NCBI RefSeq assembly: GCF_021390595.1
Contig: NZ_JAJEJR010000001.1
Span: 2,418,001 to 2,482,000 of the forward strand
Reading direction: 5' to 3'
From: Paraburkholderia sp. HP33-1
GTDB taxonomy: Bacteria > Pseudomonadota > Gammaproteobacteria > Burkholderiales > Burkholderiaceae
Length of the DNA: 64,000 nt
This document shows positions 27,811-36,963 of the stretch, in pieces. The notes under the pieces are model-generated. The model worked only from the letters and a program-made list of their open reading frames with translations. It had not been told where the DNA came from and did not search any database. Position 1 is the stretch's first letter; the number at the start of each line of letters is the position of its first letter. The position numbers and the translations under genes are program-made.

Positions 27811-28746
27811 TCAGCCTGCCGTCACGAGCTTCAGCGTTTCTTCGAGCGAGGCGGGATCGAACACCGACGCGCCGACGAGATTGCCGTCGATGCGCTTGGT
27901 CAAACCTGCAAGGACCTTACCCGGACCGCATTCGATCACGTGCGTGACGCCCTGCGCGGCCATCGCCTGAACGCTCTCGACCCAGCGCACCGGACCAGCC
28001 GCCTGGCGCACCAGCGCGTCCTTGATCCCAGCGGGCTCGTTGACCACCGCGACGTCGACGTTGTTGATGACGGGGATCGACGGCACCCGCACGTCGATGC
28101 TCGCGAGGTATTCGCGCAATTGATCCGACGCGGGCTTGAGCAGCGACGAGTGGAACGGCGCCGACACCGGCAACGGCAACGCGCGCTTCGCGCCCTTCGC
28201 CTTCGCGACTTCGCAGGCCTTCTCGACCGCGGCCTTGTGGCCCGCGATCACGACTTGCGCCGGCGCGTTGAAATTGACCGCTTCGACGACACCCGCCACC
28301 GACGCTTCCGCGCAGACCGCGCGCACGGTGTCGTCGTCGAGGCCGAGAATTGCGGCCATGCCGCCTTCGCCCACCGGCACCGCGGTTTGCATCGCCTGCG
28401 CGCGGAAACGCACGAGCGGCACCGCATCGCGAAACGCGAGCGCGCCGGCCGCGACGAGCGCAGTGTATTCGCCGAGGCTATGACCGGCGACGATCGCCGG
28501 CGCGGGGCCACCCGCCTGCTGCCACGCGCGATAGATCGCGTAGGCTGCGGTCAGCATGACCGGTTGGGTGTTGGTGGTGAGATTGAGATCTTCGGCGGGG
28601 CCTTCGGCGATCAGCTTGCCGAGGTCCTGGTTGAGTGCGTCGGAAGCTTCCTGAACCGTCTCACGCACGATTGCATGATCGGCGAATGCGTTCAGCATGC
28701 CGACTGCCTGCGAACCCTGCCCAGGAAAAACGAACGCAAATTTCAT
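27811..28746 (-). CDS. fabD: Malonyl-CoA--ACP transacylase
   Basis: Loads malonyl groups from CoA onto ACP. The 311-residue protein has the oxyanion motif FPGQGSQAVGML at the N-terminus, the nucleophile elbow GHSLGEY, the Arg of LVRFRAQAMQ and the catalytic His in VSAPFHSSLL. It lies 115 bases after fabH with a G+C-rich gap, and before fabG. Confidence 0.98.
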   Translation of the reverse strand: MKFAFVFPGQGSQAVGMLNAFADHAIVRETVQEASDALNQDLGKLIAEGPAEDLNLTTNTQPVMLTAAYAIYRAWQQAGGPAPAIVAGHSLGEYTALVAAGALAFRDAVPLVRFRAQAMQTAVPVGEGGMAAILGLDDDTVRAVCAEASVAGVVEAVNFNAPAQVVIAGHKAAVEKACEVAKAKGAKRALPLPVSAPFHSSLLKPASDQLREYLASIDVRVPSIPVINNVDVAVVNEPAGIKDALVRQAAGPVRWVESVQAMAAQGVTHVIECGPGKVLAGLTKRIDGNLVGASVFDPASLEETLKLVTAG

Positions 28747-28861
28747 ATCGTCCCCAAATTCTGTTTAATCGGATGTGGCGGCCGGCCGCGCGCGCTGCAT
28801 GGCGCGCGCGTTGCTCCGGCCGCAGGGCGCCGCCAGCGGCGCCCTGCGATGCGTCTCGCGC

Positions 28862-29851
28862 TCAGTAGCGGATGACCGACGCGCCCCACGTGAAGCCGCC
28901 GCCGACGCCTTCGATCAGCACGTTCTGGCCGCGCTTGATGCGGCCGTCGCGCACCGCGACGTCGAGTGCAAGCGGAATGGACGCCGCCGACGTATTGCCG
29001 TGCTCGCCCACCGTGACAACCATGCGCTCCTGCGGCAGGCCGAGCTTGCGGCAAGTGCTTTGCATGATGCGGATATTGGCCTGATGCGGAATCAGCCAGT
29101 CGATCTGCTCGGGCTTCAGATCGGCTTTTTCCAGTGCTTCGATGGCGACCTTCTCGAGCACGTTGACCGCGAGCTTGAACACCGCCTGGCCGTCCATGTG
29201 CAGGAACGCGCTGCCCGCGACCACGCCGCCGTTCACGTTGCCCGGTGTGCAGAGAATGTTCGAATGGCTGCCGTCAGCGTGCAGCGCGCTTGCCAGCACG
29301 CCCGGTTCGTCGGACGCCTGCAGGATAACCGCGCCCGCGCCGTCGCCGAACAGCACACAGGTGGTGCGGTCATTGAAATCGAGAATGCGCGAGAAAGTTT
29401 CCGCACCGACCACGAGCGCCGTGCGATGCTGACCGCTGCGAATCAGGCTGTCCACGGTCGCGACCGCGTAAGCGAAGCCGGAGCAGACCGCCTGTACGTC
29501 GAACGCGGCGCCGTGATTCTTGATGCCGAGTTTGTTCTGCAGCAGGCAAGCGGTGCTCGGGAACACGAAGTCCGGCGTGGAGGTGGCGACGACGATCAGG
29601 TCGATGGACTGCGGATCGATGTCCGCCGCTTCGATCGCACGCTGCGAGGCGATCAAGGCGAGGTCGCTGGTCGTGACGTCCGGATCGGCGAAGTGACGCG
29701 CATGGATGCCCGTGCGCGCGACGATCCATTCGTCGCTGGTCTCGACACCTTGCCTCGCGAGACGCTCGGCCAGATCCTGATTGGTGACGCGGTTGGGCGG
29801 CAAGCAGCTGCCGGTGCCGAGCACGCGGGAGTAGATTGTGAATTGAGCCAT
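28862..29851 (-). CDS. fabH: Beta-ketoacyl-ACP synthase III
   Basis: Starts fatty-acid synthesis by condensing acetyl-CoA with malonyl-ACP. The 329 residues contain Cys123 (AVCSGFAYA), His in IPHQANIRI and Asn in [10 protein letters not shown], the complete triad. Its ATG shares a base with the plsX stop, so the two genes are translationally coupled. Standard length and order. Confidence 0.98.
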   Translation of the reverse strand: MAQFTIYSRVLGTGSCLPPNRVTNQDLAERLARQGVETSDEWIVARTGIHARHFADPDVTTSDLALIASQRAIEAADIDPQSIDLIVVATSTPDFVFPSTACLLQNKLGIKNHGAAFDVQAVCSGFAYAVATVDSLIRSGQHRTALVVGAETFSRILDFNDRTTCVLFGDGAGAVILQASDEPGVLASALHADGSHSNILCTPGNVNGGVVAGSAFLHMDGQAVFKLAVNVLEKVAIEALEKADLKPEQIDWLIPHQANIRIMQSTCRKLGLPQERMVVTVGEHGNTSAASIPLALDVAVRDGRIKRGQNVLIEGVGGGFTWGASVIRY

Positions 29852-30957
29852 TATGCCTTCGAGGATTGCGCAGCGTAGGGCTCGGCCGGCTGGCCTGCGA
29901 TCGGGCTTGCGTGACCCGCACCGCTTGCGTCGCGCGCTGCCTGTTCGAGAGAACCCGCATTCTCTTCCATCGCTCGCGCAAGGCGCTCCAGCACGCCGTT
30001 TTTGACGGCATCATACCCGCGTTTGATGGCCCACTCAAACGCGTAGGCATCGGCGGAACCGTGGCTTTTGATCACGAGGCCACGCAAGCCGAGCAGCGCG
30101 GCGCCATTGTATTGCCGATGATCGACGCGTTTCTTGAAACGCATCAATACCGGCAGCGCGAGCACCGCCATCACCTTGGTCAGCCATGACCGGCCGAATT
30201 CTTCCTTGATGATGTTGGACAGCATCTGCGCAAGACCTTCCGACGTCTTTAGCGCGACATTGCCGACAAAGCCATCGCAGACGATTACGTCGACGGTGCC
30301 CTTGTAGATGTCGTCGCCTTCGACATTGCCGTGAAAGTTCAGTGTACTCGCACGCAGCAGTTCACCGGCGCGCTTGATGATGTCGTTGCCCTTGATGACT
30401 TCTTCGCCGATGTTGAGCAGGCCAATGGTGGGCCGCTCCTTGCCCTCGAGCGCGGACACGAGCGCGTGCCCCATCTCGGCGAACTGCAGCAGGTGCTGCG
30501 GCTCGCAGTCGACGTTGGCACCCAGGTCGAGCATCATCGTATAGCCGGTGGGATTGGGCAGGGCGGACGCGATGGCCGGACGTTCGATGCCCGACAGCGT
30601 TTTCAGCACATAACGCGAGACCGCCATCAGTGCACCGGTATTGCCGGCGGAAATGCAGGCTTGAGCCTCGCCTTCCTTGACGCGGGTCAGCGCCACACGC
30701 ATCGACGAATCTTTTTTCTTGCGCAGCGCGACCTCGACCGGATCGTCCATCGCGACGACCTCGGTAGCAGGCACGACGGTCAGCGCCGGCAGATCCTGAG
30801 CCTTGAGCTTCTTCAGCTGCGCACGAATCGCACTTTCAATGCCGACGAGCAGCAACTGCGCATCGGGATGCGAACGAACGAAGTTGACGGCAGCGGGAAC
30901 GGTCACGGACGGGCCGTGGTCGCCACCCATGCAATCTATCGTGAGCTTTACTGTCAT
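29851..30957 (-). CDS. plsX: Phosphate acyltransferase PlsX
   Basis: Converts acyl-ACP to acyl-phosphate for phospholipid synthesis, acting as a peripheral membrane enzyme. The start [23 protein letters not shown] and the blocks [12 protein letters not shown] and [16 protein letters not shown] are family signatures. At 368 residues it carries a roughly 30-residue Ala/Gly-rich tail beyond the usual end. It lies behind the rpmF terminator-like hairpin. Confidence 0.97.
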   Translation of the reverse strand: MTVKLTIDCMGGDHGPSVTVPAAVNFVRSHPDAQLLLVGIESAIRAQLKKLKAQDLPALTVVPATEVVAMDDPVEVALRKKKDSSMRVALTRVKEGEAQACISAGNTGALMAVSRYVLKTLSGIERPAIASALPNPTGYTMMLDLGANVDCEPQHLLQFAEMGHALVSALEGKERPTIGLLNIGEEVIKGNDIIKRAGELLRASTLNFHGNVEGDDIYKGTVDVIVCDGFVGNVALKTSEGLAQMLSNIIKEEFGRSWLTKVMAVLALPVLMRFKKRVDHRQYNGAALLGLRGLVIKSHGSADAYAFEWAIKRGYDAVKNGVLERLARAMEENAGSLEQAARDASGAGHASPIAGQPAEPYAAQSSKA

Positions 30958-31028
30958 GGAGTGCGACGAATTTCAGACGCTCTGCTTGGAATCGCGGGAA
31001 GCGCTACAGCGCCAACTGCGATCGACAC

Positions 31029-31054
31029 AAAAAAGCGGCAGTTGAATGCCGCCT
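31029..31054 (-). terminator. Intrinsic terminator between rpmF and plsX
   Basis: On the minus strand AAGGCGGCA-TTCAAC-TGCCGC is followed by six T residues (31034-31029). The six-base perfect stem with G+C core and U-tract is a textbook terminator located within the operon, so it probably reduces read-through from yceD-rpmF into plsX and the fab genes. Confidence 0.75.
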
Positions 31055-31128
31055 TCTTGCCGAACCAGGAAAATGTCAAGCGAGCCGATCGCTTCGCGAA
31101 ACGCCACAGGGCGCATCGCAGTCAACGA

Positions 31129-31308
31129 TTAGTCGTTCTTCGTCTTGACGACTTTCTTGCCGCGATAGTAGCCGTTCGGGCTGATGTGGTGACGCAGATG
31201 CACTTCGCCCGTGCTCGGCTCGACAGCCAGCGGCGCTGCCGTCAGGAAATCGTGCGAACGGTGCATGCCGCGCTTCGACGGCGACTTCTTGTTTTGTTGA
31301 ACTGCCAT
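31129..31308 (-). CDS. rpmF: 50S ribosomal protein L32
   Basis: A small zinc-ribbon-type ribosomal protein of 59 residues, starting [20 protein letters not shown] and ending [13 protein letters not shown]. The usual zinc Cys pairs of some L32 proteins are absent; the sequence is of the Cys-free type ([21 protein letters not shown]). It is downstream of yceD and upstream of plsX, as in E. coli. Confidence 0.97.
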   Translation of the reverse strand: MAVQQNKKSPSKRGMHRSHDFLTAAPLAVEPSTGEVHLRHHISPNGYYRGKKVVKTKND

Positions 31309-31410
31309 GACTAAAACTCCAAAAAATTTTCCGAATTCTAACACAGCCCGATACGGTCTTAACTACTGGCCAAGTGGCCAATATGCCCGCATCGCGCCCC
31401 CTGCAACTGT

Positions 31411-32067
31411 TTAGTGCTTCTTGCCGCCCGACTCGTCGCGCTTCAGACTTTCGAGCGCCGCGAACGGATTGCGCCGCTCGTTGGACTGATTCGACTCGCT
31501 GGCACCGCCAGCCTCGTCCGGCGCGGCTTCGTCGCCCTCACCTTCGCTGCCATCGGCGCCCGAGACAAGACTCTCGTGCACTTCAGGGCAGATCTCATGT
31601 TTGGGCACGAGCGGCAAGGAAAGCAGCAACTCTTCTTCGATCAAGTCGATGAGATCGAACTGGCGCGAGCCCACGATCACCTCGACTTCATCCTCGTCCA
31701 GCGGAAACTCTTCAGCTTCCGCCTCCGTATTGACGATCCGGTAAGTTGCATCGACGTTGAACGCCTGCGAATACGGCGTCAAGCACCGCTGGCATTCGAG
31801 CCACGCGGCACCGTGAATCGCCAGCCGCAGATAAGGCTGGGGACCTTCGGTGCCATCGTCCTGCAATTCCGGCTGCGTCGTCCCTTCGGCCTGCCATGTG
31901 AACGCGGTGTCGCGATCTGGCGCTTCCGCCGGGACTTCGTTTAACATGCGCGGCAGTTGCGAAACGCGCACGACACCCGCGGCCTGGCGCCCGCTCCGCG
32001 TAAATTCGAACAGATCGAGTTCATGCGGGTCGGACAGACCTGCAGGTTTGCCAGGATGTTGAGTCAT
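31411..32067 (-). CDS. yceD: YceD/DUF177 family protein
   Basis: A 218-residue member of the DUF177 family, whose plant relatives are involved in 23S rRNA maturation. The core is LRLAIHGAAWLECQRCLTPYSQAFNVDATYRIV followed by an acidic stretch and EEELLLSLPLVPKHE. The C-x-x-C (CQRC) and a later C (ICPEVHES) suggest a metal site. Always next to rpmF, it is thought to couple to ribosome assembly. The N-terminal 30 residues and the acidic Gly/Ser-rich tail are variable. Confidence 0.9.
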   Translation of the reverse strand: MTQHPGKPAGLSDPHELDLFEFTRSGRQAAGVVRVSQLPRMLNEVPAEAPDRDTAFTWQAEGTTQPELQDDGTEGPQPYLRLAIHGAAWLECQRCLTPYSQAFNVDATYRIVNTEAEAEEFPLDEDEVEVIVGSRQFDLIDLIEEELLLSLPLVPKHEICPEVHESLVSGADGSEGEGDEAAPDEAGGASESNQSNERRNPFAALESLKRDESGGKKH

Positions 32068-32369
32068 GTGCGCTCCTGCGTCGGCAAGTATGTTGCCGGG
32101 GTGATTCGCGAAGGACGATCAGATCCGCCGCGAAGATAATCCGGTGTGCGAGGCAGCCAGTGGAGCCCGCGGCCATTACGTCCAACCCTGCTGCGCCTCC
32201 GTCAAACGCCCGAAAGCCGCTGAACGCGCCGAGACCCTTCAAGCGCAAGCATACCGTGAAGAGCCCAAAATCATATCCGTTTTGTCTTTTCGAGTCAAAC
32301 ACTTAAGCCCGTACGCGCGCGAGCCTCTCGCGGCCCCGTACGACCCGCCTCCCCCGTTGCCCGCACACC
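32068..32369. other. yceD-maf divergent intergenic region, 302 bases
   Basis: It should hold promoters for the long minus-strand fab series and for maf. I find no clear -35/-10 pair by eye, no RNA gene and no supported coding frame here. Confidence 0.4.
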
Positions 32370-32987
32370 ATGTCTGATTCCTCCAAACGCCCGCCACGCC
32401 TGATTCTGGCGTCGAGTTCGCGGTATCGCCGCAAGTTGCTCGAACGCCTGCGCGTGCCGTTCGACGTCGTCGTGCCCGCGATCGACGAAACCCCACTCGC
32501 CGGCGAAACGCCCGAAGCCACTGCGCTGCGCCTCGCCGAAGCCAAAGCCCGCGCGGTCGCCCAGGGGCTCGCCGCCGACGAACGCGCGCTGGTGATCGGC
32601 TCGGACCAGGTCGCCACCTACGACGGCCTTCAGATCGGCAAGCCCGGTACGCACGAAAAGGCCCTCGCGCAATTGCAGGCGATGCGCGGCCGCGACGTAC
32701 TGTTCCATAGTGCGCTGTGCCTGTTCGACAGCGCGTCGGACTGCGCGCGAAGCGTCGACGTGATCACCCGCGTGCGGTTCCGCAACCTGCCGGACGCGGC
32801 GCTCGACGCCTACCTGCGTGCCGAAACGCCGTACGACGTGGCCGGAAGCGCCAAATCAGAGGGGCTCGGCATCGCACTGCTGGACGCCATCCATTCCGAC
32901 GACCCGACCGCGCTCGTCGGCCTGCCGTTGATCGCGCTGTCGAACATGCTGCTCGCGGCCAACTATCCGCTTCTGGGGGCGCGATGA
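32370..32987 (+). CDS. maf: Maf/YceF-family nucleotide pyrophosphatase
   Basis: A 205-residue protein of the Maf family, which hydrolyses modified or methylated nucleoside triphosphates; YceF-type members prefer m7GTP. Key blocks are LILASSSRYRRKLLERL (phosphate loop), FDVVVPAIDETPLAGETPEATALRLAEAKA, LVIGSDQVA (catalytic Asp) and IGKPGTHEKALAQL. It sits back to back with yceD as in E. coli yceF-yceD, supporting the YceF subtype. Its stop overlaps the next ATG as ATGA. Confidence 0.93.
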   Translation: MSDSSKRPPRLILASSSRYRRKLLERLRVPFDVVVPAIDETPLAGETPEATALRLAEAKARAVAQGLAADERALVIGSDQVATYDGLQIGKPGTHEKALAQLQAMRGRDVLFHSALCLFDSASDCARSVDVITRVRFRNLPDAALDAYLRAETPYDVAGSAKSEGLGIALLDAIHSDDPTALVGLPLIALSNMLLAANYPLLGAR

Positions 32988-33703
32988 CCGGCACGCTCTA
33001 TCTGATTCCAAACACGCTCGGCGAAGGCGACGCGAGCGCGCTCGATCTGGTGCTGCCCGCGCCCGTGCGCGCCCGCGCGGCGTCGCTGCACTATTACATT
33101 GGTGAAAACGCGAAAACAACGCGCGCGTTCCTGAAAAAGGTCGGCACCGAACGGCCGATTCAGGAAATCGAGATTCGCGAACTGAACGTCAATACGCCGG
33201 CCGGCGAGATCGACAAGCTGCTCGCACCGCTGCTCGCGGGCACCGATGCGGGCCTCGTCTCCGAAGCCGGCTGCCCGGCGGTCGCGGATCCGGGCGCGCT
33301 GCTCGTGCGACGCGCGCACGAGCGCGGGGTTAAGGTCGTGCCGCTGGTCGGGCCGAGTTCGATTCTGCTGGCGCTGATGGCATCAGGGCTGAACGGCCAG
33401 AGCTTCGCGTTTCACGGCTATCTGCCCGTCGACGCCGCCGAGCGCGCCAAGCGGCTGCGCGATCTCGAGCAACAGTCGCGCAAGAGCAAGCAGACGCAGA
33501 TTTTCATCGAAACGCCGTACCGGAATCGCGCATTGCTCGATACGCTGCTCGCGTCCTGCGCGCCGTCGACGCTCGTCTGCGTGGCGGTCGATCTGACGCT
33601 GCCGACCGAGGTGATCGCGAGCCGGACTGTCACCGACTGGAAAAAGAAGCCCGAAATCGACCTGCATAAGCGGCCGGCGATTTTTCTGATTCTGGCGACC
33701 TGA
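32984..33703 (+). CDS. RsmI-like SAM-dependent methyltransferase (tetrapyrrole methylase fold)
   Basis: A 239-residue protein of the fold shared by RsmI (16S rRNA C1402 2'-O-methylase) and corrin methylases. Family blocks are GTLYLIPNTLGEGD, LVSEAGCPAVADPGALLVRRAHERGVKVVPLVGPSSILLALMASGLNGQSFAFHGYLP and FIETPYRNRALL. RsmI proper usually reads IGNLGD at the start (here IPNTLGEGD) and is about 280 residues, so this is a paralogous group rather than RsmI itself. The target is unknown. It is translationally coupled to maf. Confidence 0.85.
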   Translation: MTGTLYLIPNTLGEGDASALDLVLPAPVRARAASLHYYIGENAKTTRAFLKKVGTERPIQEIEIRELNVNTPAGEIDKLLAPLLAGTDAGLVSEAGCPAVADPGALLVRRAHERGVKVVPLVGPSSILLALMASGLNGQSFAFHGYLPVDAAERAKRLRDLEQQSRKSKQTQIFIETPYRNRALLDTLLASCAPSTLVCVAVDLTLPTEVIASRTVTDWKKKPEIDLHKRPAIFLILAT

Positions 33704-33764
33704 GCGCAGACACCGGCCAGACAGGGAAAAGCGGCCAGAGAGAGGAGACGCCGCGCACAATGAC

Positions 33765-33803
33765 AAAGCCCGCGCAACCGGCCAGGCCAGTCGCGCGGGC
33801 TTT
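33765..33803. terminator. Bidirectional terminator, methylase/sppA
   Basis: AAAGCCCGCGC (33765-33775) pairs with GCGCGGGCTTT (33793-33803), an 11-base stem with a 17-base loop, between two converging genes. Confidence 0.9.
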
Positions 33804-33818
33804 CTTATAACTGCGAAC

Positions 33819-34820
33819 TCAACGCAGATTCATCTTCTCGCCAAGCGCCATCGCCCGAACTGCGCCGGCGCCGACCGCCGCGCCGAACTTGCGCGCAACA
33901 CGATCCGAAATGCTCTCTTTTACCGTGTAATCAACGATATCCGGCGCCTTGAAGATTTCACGCGCAACGTAATCCGCATCGCCGAAACCGTCCGCGAGAC
34001 CCAGTTCGACGCTCTTCTGCCCCGTCCAGAACAGGCCCGAGAACATATCCGGCGTCTCATGCAGACGCTTGCCGCGTCCCTGACGCACCGCGTCGATGAA
34101 CTGTGCGTGGATCTGATCGAGCATATCCTGCGCATGTGCGTCCATCTTCGGCGTTTCCGGCGAGAACGGATCGAAAAAGCCTTTGTTCTCGCCCGATGTG
34201 TGCAGGCGGCGCTGAATCCCCAACTTGTCCATCAGTCCGGTGAAACCGAAGCTGTCCATCAGCACGCCGATCGAACCGACGATGCTCGCCTTGTCGACAT
34301 AGATCTTCTCTGCTGCCGCGGCCGCGTAGTAGCCACCCGATGCGCACGTATCGCCGACGACGACGTACAGCGGGATCGACGGATATTTGCCGCGCAGCCG
34401 CCGAATCTCGCTGTTGATGATGCCCGCCTGCACCGGACTGCCGCCCGGGCTGTTGCAGTAAAGGATCACACCAGCGGTATCGGAGTCTTCGAACGCGGAA
34501 TCGAGCGCGGTGTTGATATCTTCGGCGTTTGCACTCGCATCCGTCGCGATCTCGCCGTTAAGCGAAACCATTGCCGTATGACGGCCAGTGGTCGCGACCC
34601 GCTCGCCCGAGAAGTTCAGCACGCCCCACGCGGCCAGTGCGAGTACGGCGAGGAACACAAAGCGGAAGAAAATTCGCCAACGCCGCGCGGCGCGTTGCTC
34701 GTTGATCGCGGCGAGCGCGATGCGCTCGAGCGCGGCCCGTTCCCAGCCCGGCTCGTCGGCGGGCGTACGGGAACGGCCGCCCGAGTTTGGGTCCTTTTCG
34801 GGGGTTAAATTGTCGGACAT
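33819..34820 (-). CDS. sppA: Signal peptide peptidase SppA (S49 family, single domain)
   Basis: An inner-membrane serine protease that degrades cleaved signal peptides. The 333-residue protein has one membrane helix (residues 51-70). The catalytic Ser161 (DTCASGGYYAA) and Lys213 (SGENKGFFDPF) are 52 residues apart, as in the B. subtilis enzyme, whose dyad is Ser147/Lys199. The GSIGV block is present. The frame is open upstream, but MSDNLTPEKD gives a normal N-terminus. It is the last gene of the rluC-HAD-Rieske-sppA unit. Confidence 0.93.
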   Translation of the reverse strand: MSDNLTPEKDPNSGGRSRTPADEPGWERAALERIALAAINEQRAARRWRIFFRFVFLAVLALAAWGVLNFSGERVATTGRHTAMVSLNGEIATDASANAEDINTALDSAFEDSDTAGVILYCNSPGGSPVQAGIINSEIRRLRGKYPSIPLYVVVGDTCASGGYYAAAAAEKIYVDKASIVGSIGVLMDSFGFTGLMDKLGIQRRLHTSGENKGFFDPFSPETPKMDAHAQDMLDQIHAQFIDAVRQGRGKRLHETPDMFSGLFWTGQKSVELGLADGFGDADYVAREIFKAPDIVDYTVKESISDRVARKFGAAVGAGAVRAMALGEKMNLR

Positions 34821-34848
34821 GCGGGCAGTGGAAAGATTGAAAAGGAAA

Positions 34849-35265
34849 TCAGCGCGTGACCGGCAGCAATTCGCCGTCAGGCAGCCAGAATACCGCACGA
34901 CCCTCGGGCGTATCGCGCTCCTCGACCTGCACGGGACGCAACCTGGCCCCGCGACACGGACCACCGACGCATTTGCCGGTATCCGGCGCGTAAATCGCGC
35001 CATGTGTCGCGCACATCAAGTATAAACCGGACGATTCGAAGAACTGCCCTTCCTGCCAGTCAAGCTCCATCGGCACGTGGGCGCAGCGGTTCAGATAGCC
35101 GTATGCGCGACCATCATAGCGGACGAAAAACACCACGACGTCCTGCCCGCCGAGCCGCGCGTCGCGCCGGATGCCGTCACCGCCGTCGACCAGCTCGTCA
35201 GCCGCGCAGATGCGCACGACCTGCGCAGCGACGGAAGCAGCGGTGTGCACGCCGTCAGCGCTCAT
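34849..35265 (-). CDS. Rieske [2Fe-2S] domain protein
   Basis: A 138-residue protein made of a single Rieske domain. The ligands are Cys61, His63 (NRCAHVPMELDW) and Cys85, His88 (MCATHGAIY), as in ferredoxin components of ring-hydroxylating oxygenases. No oxygenase or reductase partner is nearby, so the redox partner is unknown. The gene is conserved between sppA and the HAD phosphatase in this group of bacteria. Its ATG overlaps the stop of the HAD gene by four bases. Confidence 0.93.
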   Translation of the reverse strand: MSADGVHTAASVAAQVVRICAADELVDGGDGIRRDARLGGQDVVVFFVRYDGRAYGYLNRCAHVPMELDWQEGQFFESSGLYLMCATHGAIYAPDTGKCVGGPCRGARLRPVQVEERDTPEGRAVFWLPDGELLPVTR

Positions 35266-35921
35266 GCGTTCTCCCGCAGCCAGCCGGACAAATCGCTGAC
35301 GCTCGCCGCGACGAACTTCGGCGACATCGCATTCAGCGAAATTGCCGGATGCGCGCCGTAGGTCACGCCAATCCCCGCCACGCCGGCATTGAGCGCCATC
35401 TGCAGGTCGTGTGTCGTATCGCCGATCATCACCGTGCGCGCCGTGTCCTGCCCCAATTCGCGAGTCAGCTCGTGCAGCATCGCAGGATGCGGCTTCGAGA
35501 AGGTTTCGTCAGCGCAGCGCGTGCCGTCGAACAGGCTCGTCAGGCGCGCCTGGTCGAGCGCGCGATTCAGGCCAACGCGGCTCTTGCCGGTCGCGACCGC
35601 AAGCAGATAGCCGAGGTCACGCAACTCCTGAAGCATCTCGCGCACGCCCGGGAACAGCTCGGTAGTCTGGTCTTTTACCAGATAATGGAAGCGGTAGCGC
35701 TCCGATAGCCGCGGATAGTCGGCAGGATCAAGCGTCGGCGCGGCAAGCTGCAGCGCGTCGCGCAGGCCGAGGCCGATCACGTAGCTCGCGGCTTCGTCGG
35801 CGGGAACCGGCAGGCCGAGGTCGCGGCACGCCGCCTGAATGCTGCGCGTGATGTGCACGGTCGAATCCATCAGCGTGCCATCCCAGTCAAACACGATCAG
35901 ATCAAATTGTTCTCTAGCCAT
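35262..35921 (-). CDS. HAD-superfamily hydrolase, phosphoglycolate phosphatase-like
   Basis: A 219-residue phosphatase of HAD subfamily IA. The nucleophile and acid/base are Asp12 and Asp14 in FDWDGTLMDS, motif II is VATGKSRVGL, the Lys is in TFSKPHP, and motif IV is MIGDTTHDLQMALNAG. The helical cap of about 80 residues is that of Gph-like enzymes. The natural substrate cannot be read from sequence. It overlaps the rluC stop by eight bases. Confidence 0.9.
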   Translation of the reverse strand: MAREQFDLIVFDWDGTLMDSTVHITRSIQAACRDLGLPVPADEAASYVIGLGLRDALQLAAPTLDPADYPRLSERYRFHYLVKDQTTELFPGVREMLQELRDLGYLLAVATGKSRVGLNRALDQARLTSLFDGTRCADETFSKPHPAMLHELTRELGQDTARTVMIGDTTHDLQMALNAGVAGIGVTYGAHPAISLNAMSPKFVAASVSDLSGWLRENA

Positions 35922-36963
35922 GCAAGGTCGTCTCCGGGTTGGACCCAGTGCGTAGTTCGTTGAGTTGCTGGATAAAGCCGCGGCAGTCGGCCGGCAGCGG
36001 CGCATCCAGCTGCAGCGGCGCGCCAGTGGCCGGATGCGTCAGCTTGAGCCGGTAAGCGTGCAGAAACATGCGTTTGATGCCCGGCTTCGCGTTAGCGCGC
36101 GCAAGCGCCTTGTTCAGCGCGAAATCGCCATATTTCGCGTCGCCGACGATCGGTAGCGCCAGATGTTGCAGATGAACACGAATCTGGTGCGTACGCCCCG
36201 TCTTCAGCTCGGCCTCCAGCAGCGCATAGTGCGGCCAGCGGTCGACCAGATTGAAGATCGTGTGGGAAGCGAGGCCATCGGCCTGCACGCGCACGCGGCG
36301 CTCGCCGTCAGCGGTCAGGTACTTGTGCAGCGGCTCCTTCACCGCGCGACGGCGGCCCCAGTCGCTCGCCCACTCGCCATGCACGCATGCGTAGTAGCGC
36401 TTGTCCATCCGGTTCTCGCGAATCTGCTCATGCAGATTGACGAGCGCCGAGCGCTTCTTCGCGAGCATCAGGATGCCCGAGGTCTCGCGATCCAGCCGAT
36501 GCACGAGTTCGAGGAATTTCGCCTGCGGCCGCGCCTCGCGCATCTGTTCAATCACGCCGAATGCAACACCGCTGCCGCCGTGCACCGCGACACCGGCCGG
36601 CTTGTCGATCACGAGCAGATGCTCGTCTTCGAACAGGATGTGAAAGCCGCCGGCGGGCACCGGCACATGGGCTGCGGCTTCGTTCGGCTGGGCGACGCGG
36701 ATCGGCGGCACACGCACGAGATCGCCCAGTTCGAGACGGTACTGCGCGTCGATCCGGCCCTTGTTCACGCGCACTTCACCGCTGCGCAGGATCCGATAGA
36801 TATGGCTTTTCGGCACGCCCTTGCAGACGCGCAGCAGGAAATTGTCGATGCGCTGACCGGCCGAGCTGTCGTCGATCTCGATCAGCGAGACCTGGTCGCT
36901 TGAAACCGAGCCTTCGACCGCGCCTGCAACCGATCTCTGGGATGTTTTGCCTAACTCTTTCAT
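35914..36963 (-). CDS. rluC: 23S rRNA pseudouridine synthase RluC
   Basis: Makes pseudouridines at positions 955, 2504 and 2580 of 23S rRNA (E. coli numbering). The 349-residue protein has an N-terminal S4 domain (GQRIDNFLLRVCKGVPKSHIYRILRSGEVRVNKGR, 37-70), then the RluA-type catalytic domain with Asp158 in HRLDRETSG and the late block GRTHQIRVHLQHLALPIVGDAKYG. The start MKELGKTSQR was chosen over more distant upstream codons. It diverges from rne, as in gammaproteobacteria. Confidence 0.95.
   Translation of the reverse strand: MKELGKTSQRSVAGAVEGSVSSDQVSLIEIDDSSAGQRIDNFLLRVCKGVPKSHIYRILRSGEVRVNKGRIDAQYRLELGDLVRVPPIRVAQPNEAAAHVPVPAGGFHILFEDEHLLVIDKPAGVAVHGGSGVAFGVIEQMREARPQAKFLELVHRLDRETSGILMLAKKRSALVNLHEQIRENRMDKRYYACVHGEWASDWGRRRAVKEPLHKYLTADGERRVRVQADGLASHTIFNLVDRWPHYALLEAELKTGRTHQIRVHLQHLALPIVGDAKYGDFALNKALARANAKPGIKRMFLHAYRLKLTHPATGAPLQLDAPLPADCRGFIQQLNELRTGSNPETTLHG

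Noticed and set aside
32021..32302. A 93-codon minus-strand frame overlapping the start of yceD
   Set aside because: It overlaps yceD in another frame and has no start context or similarity to a known protein.
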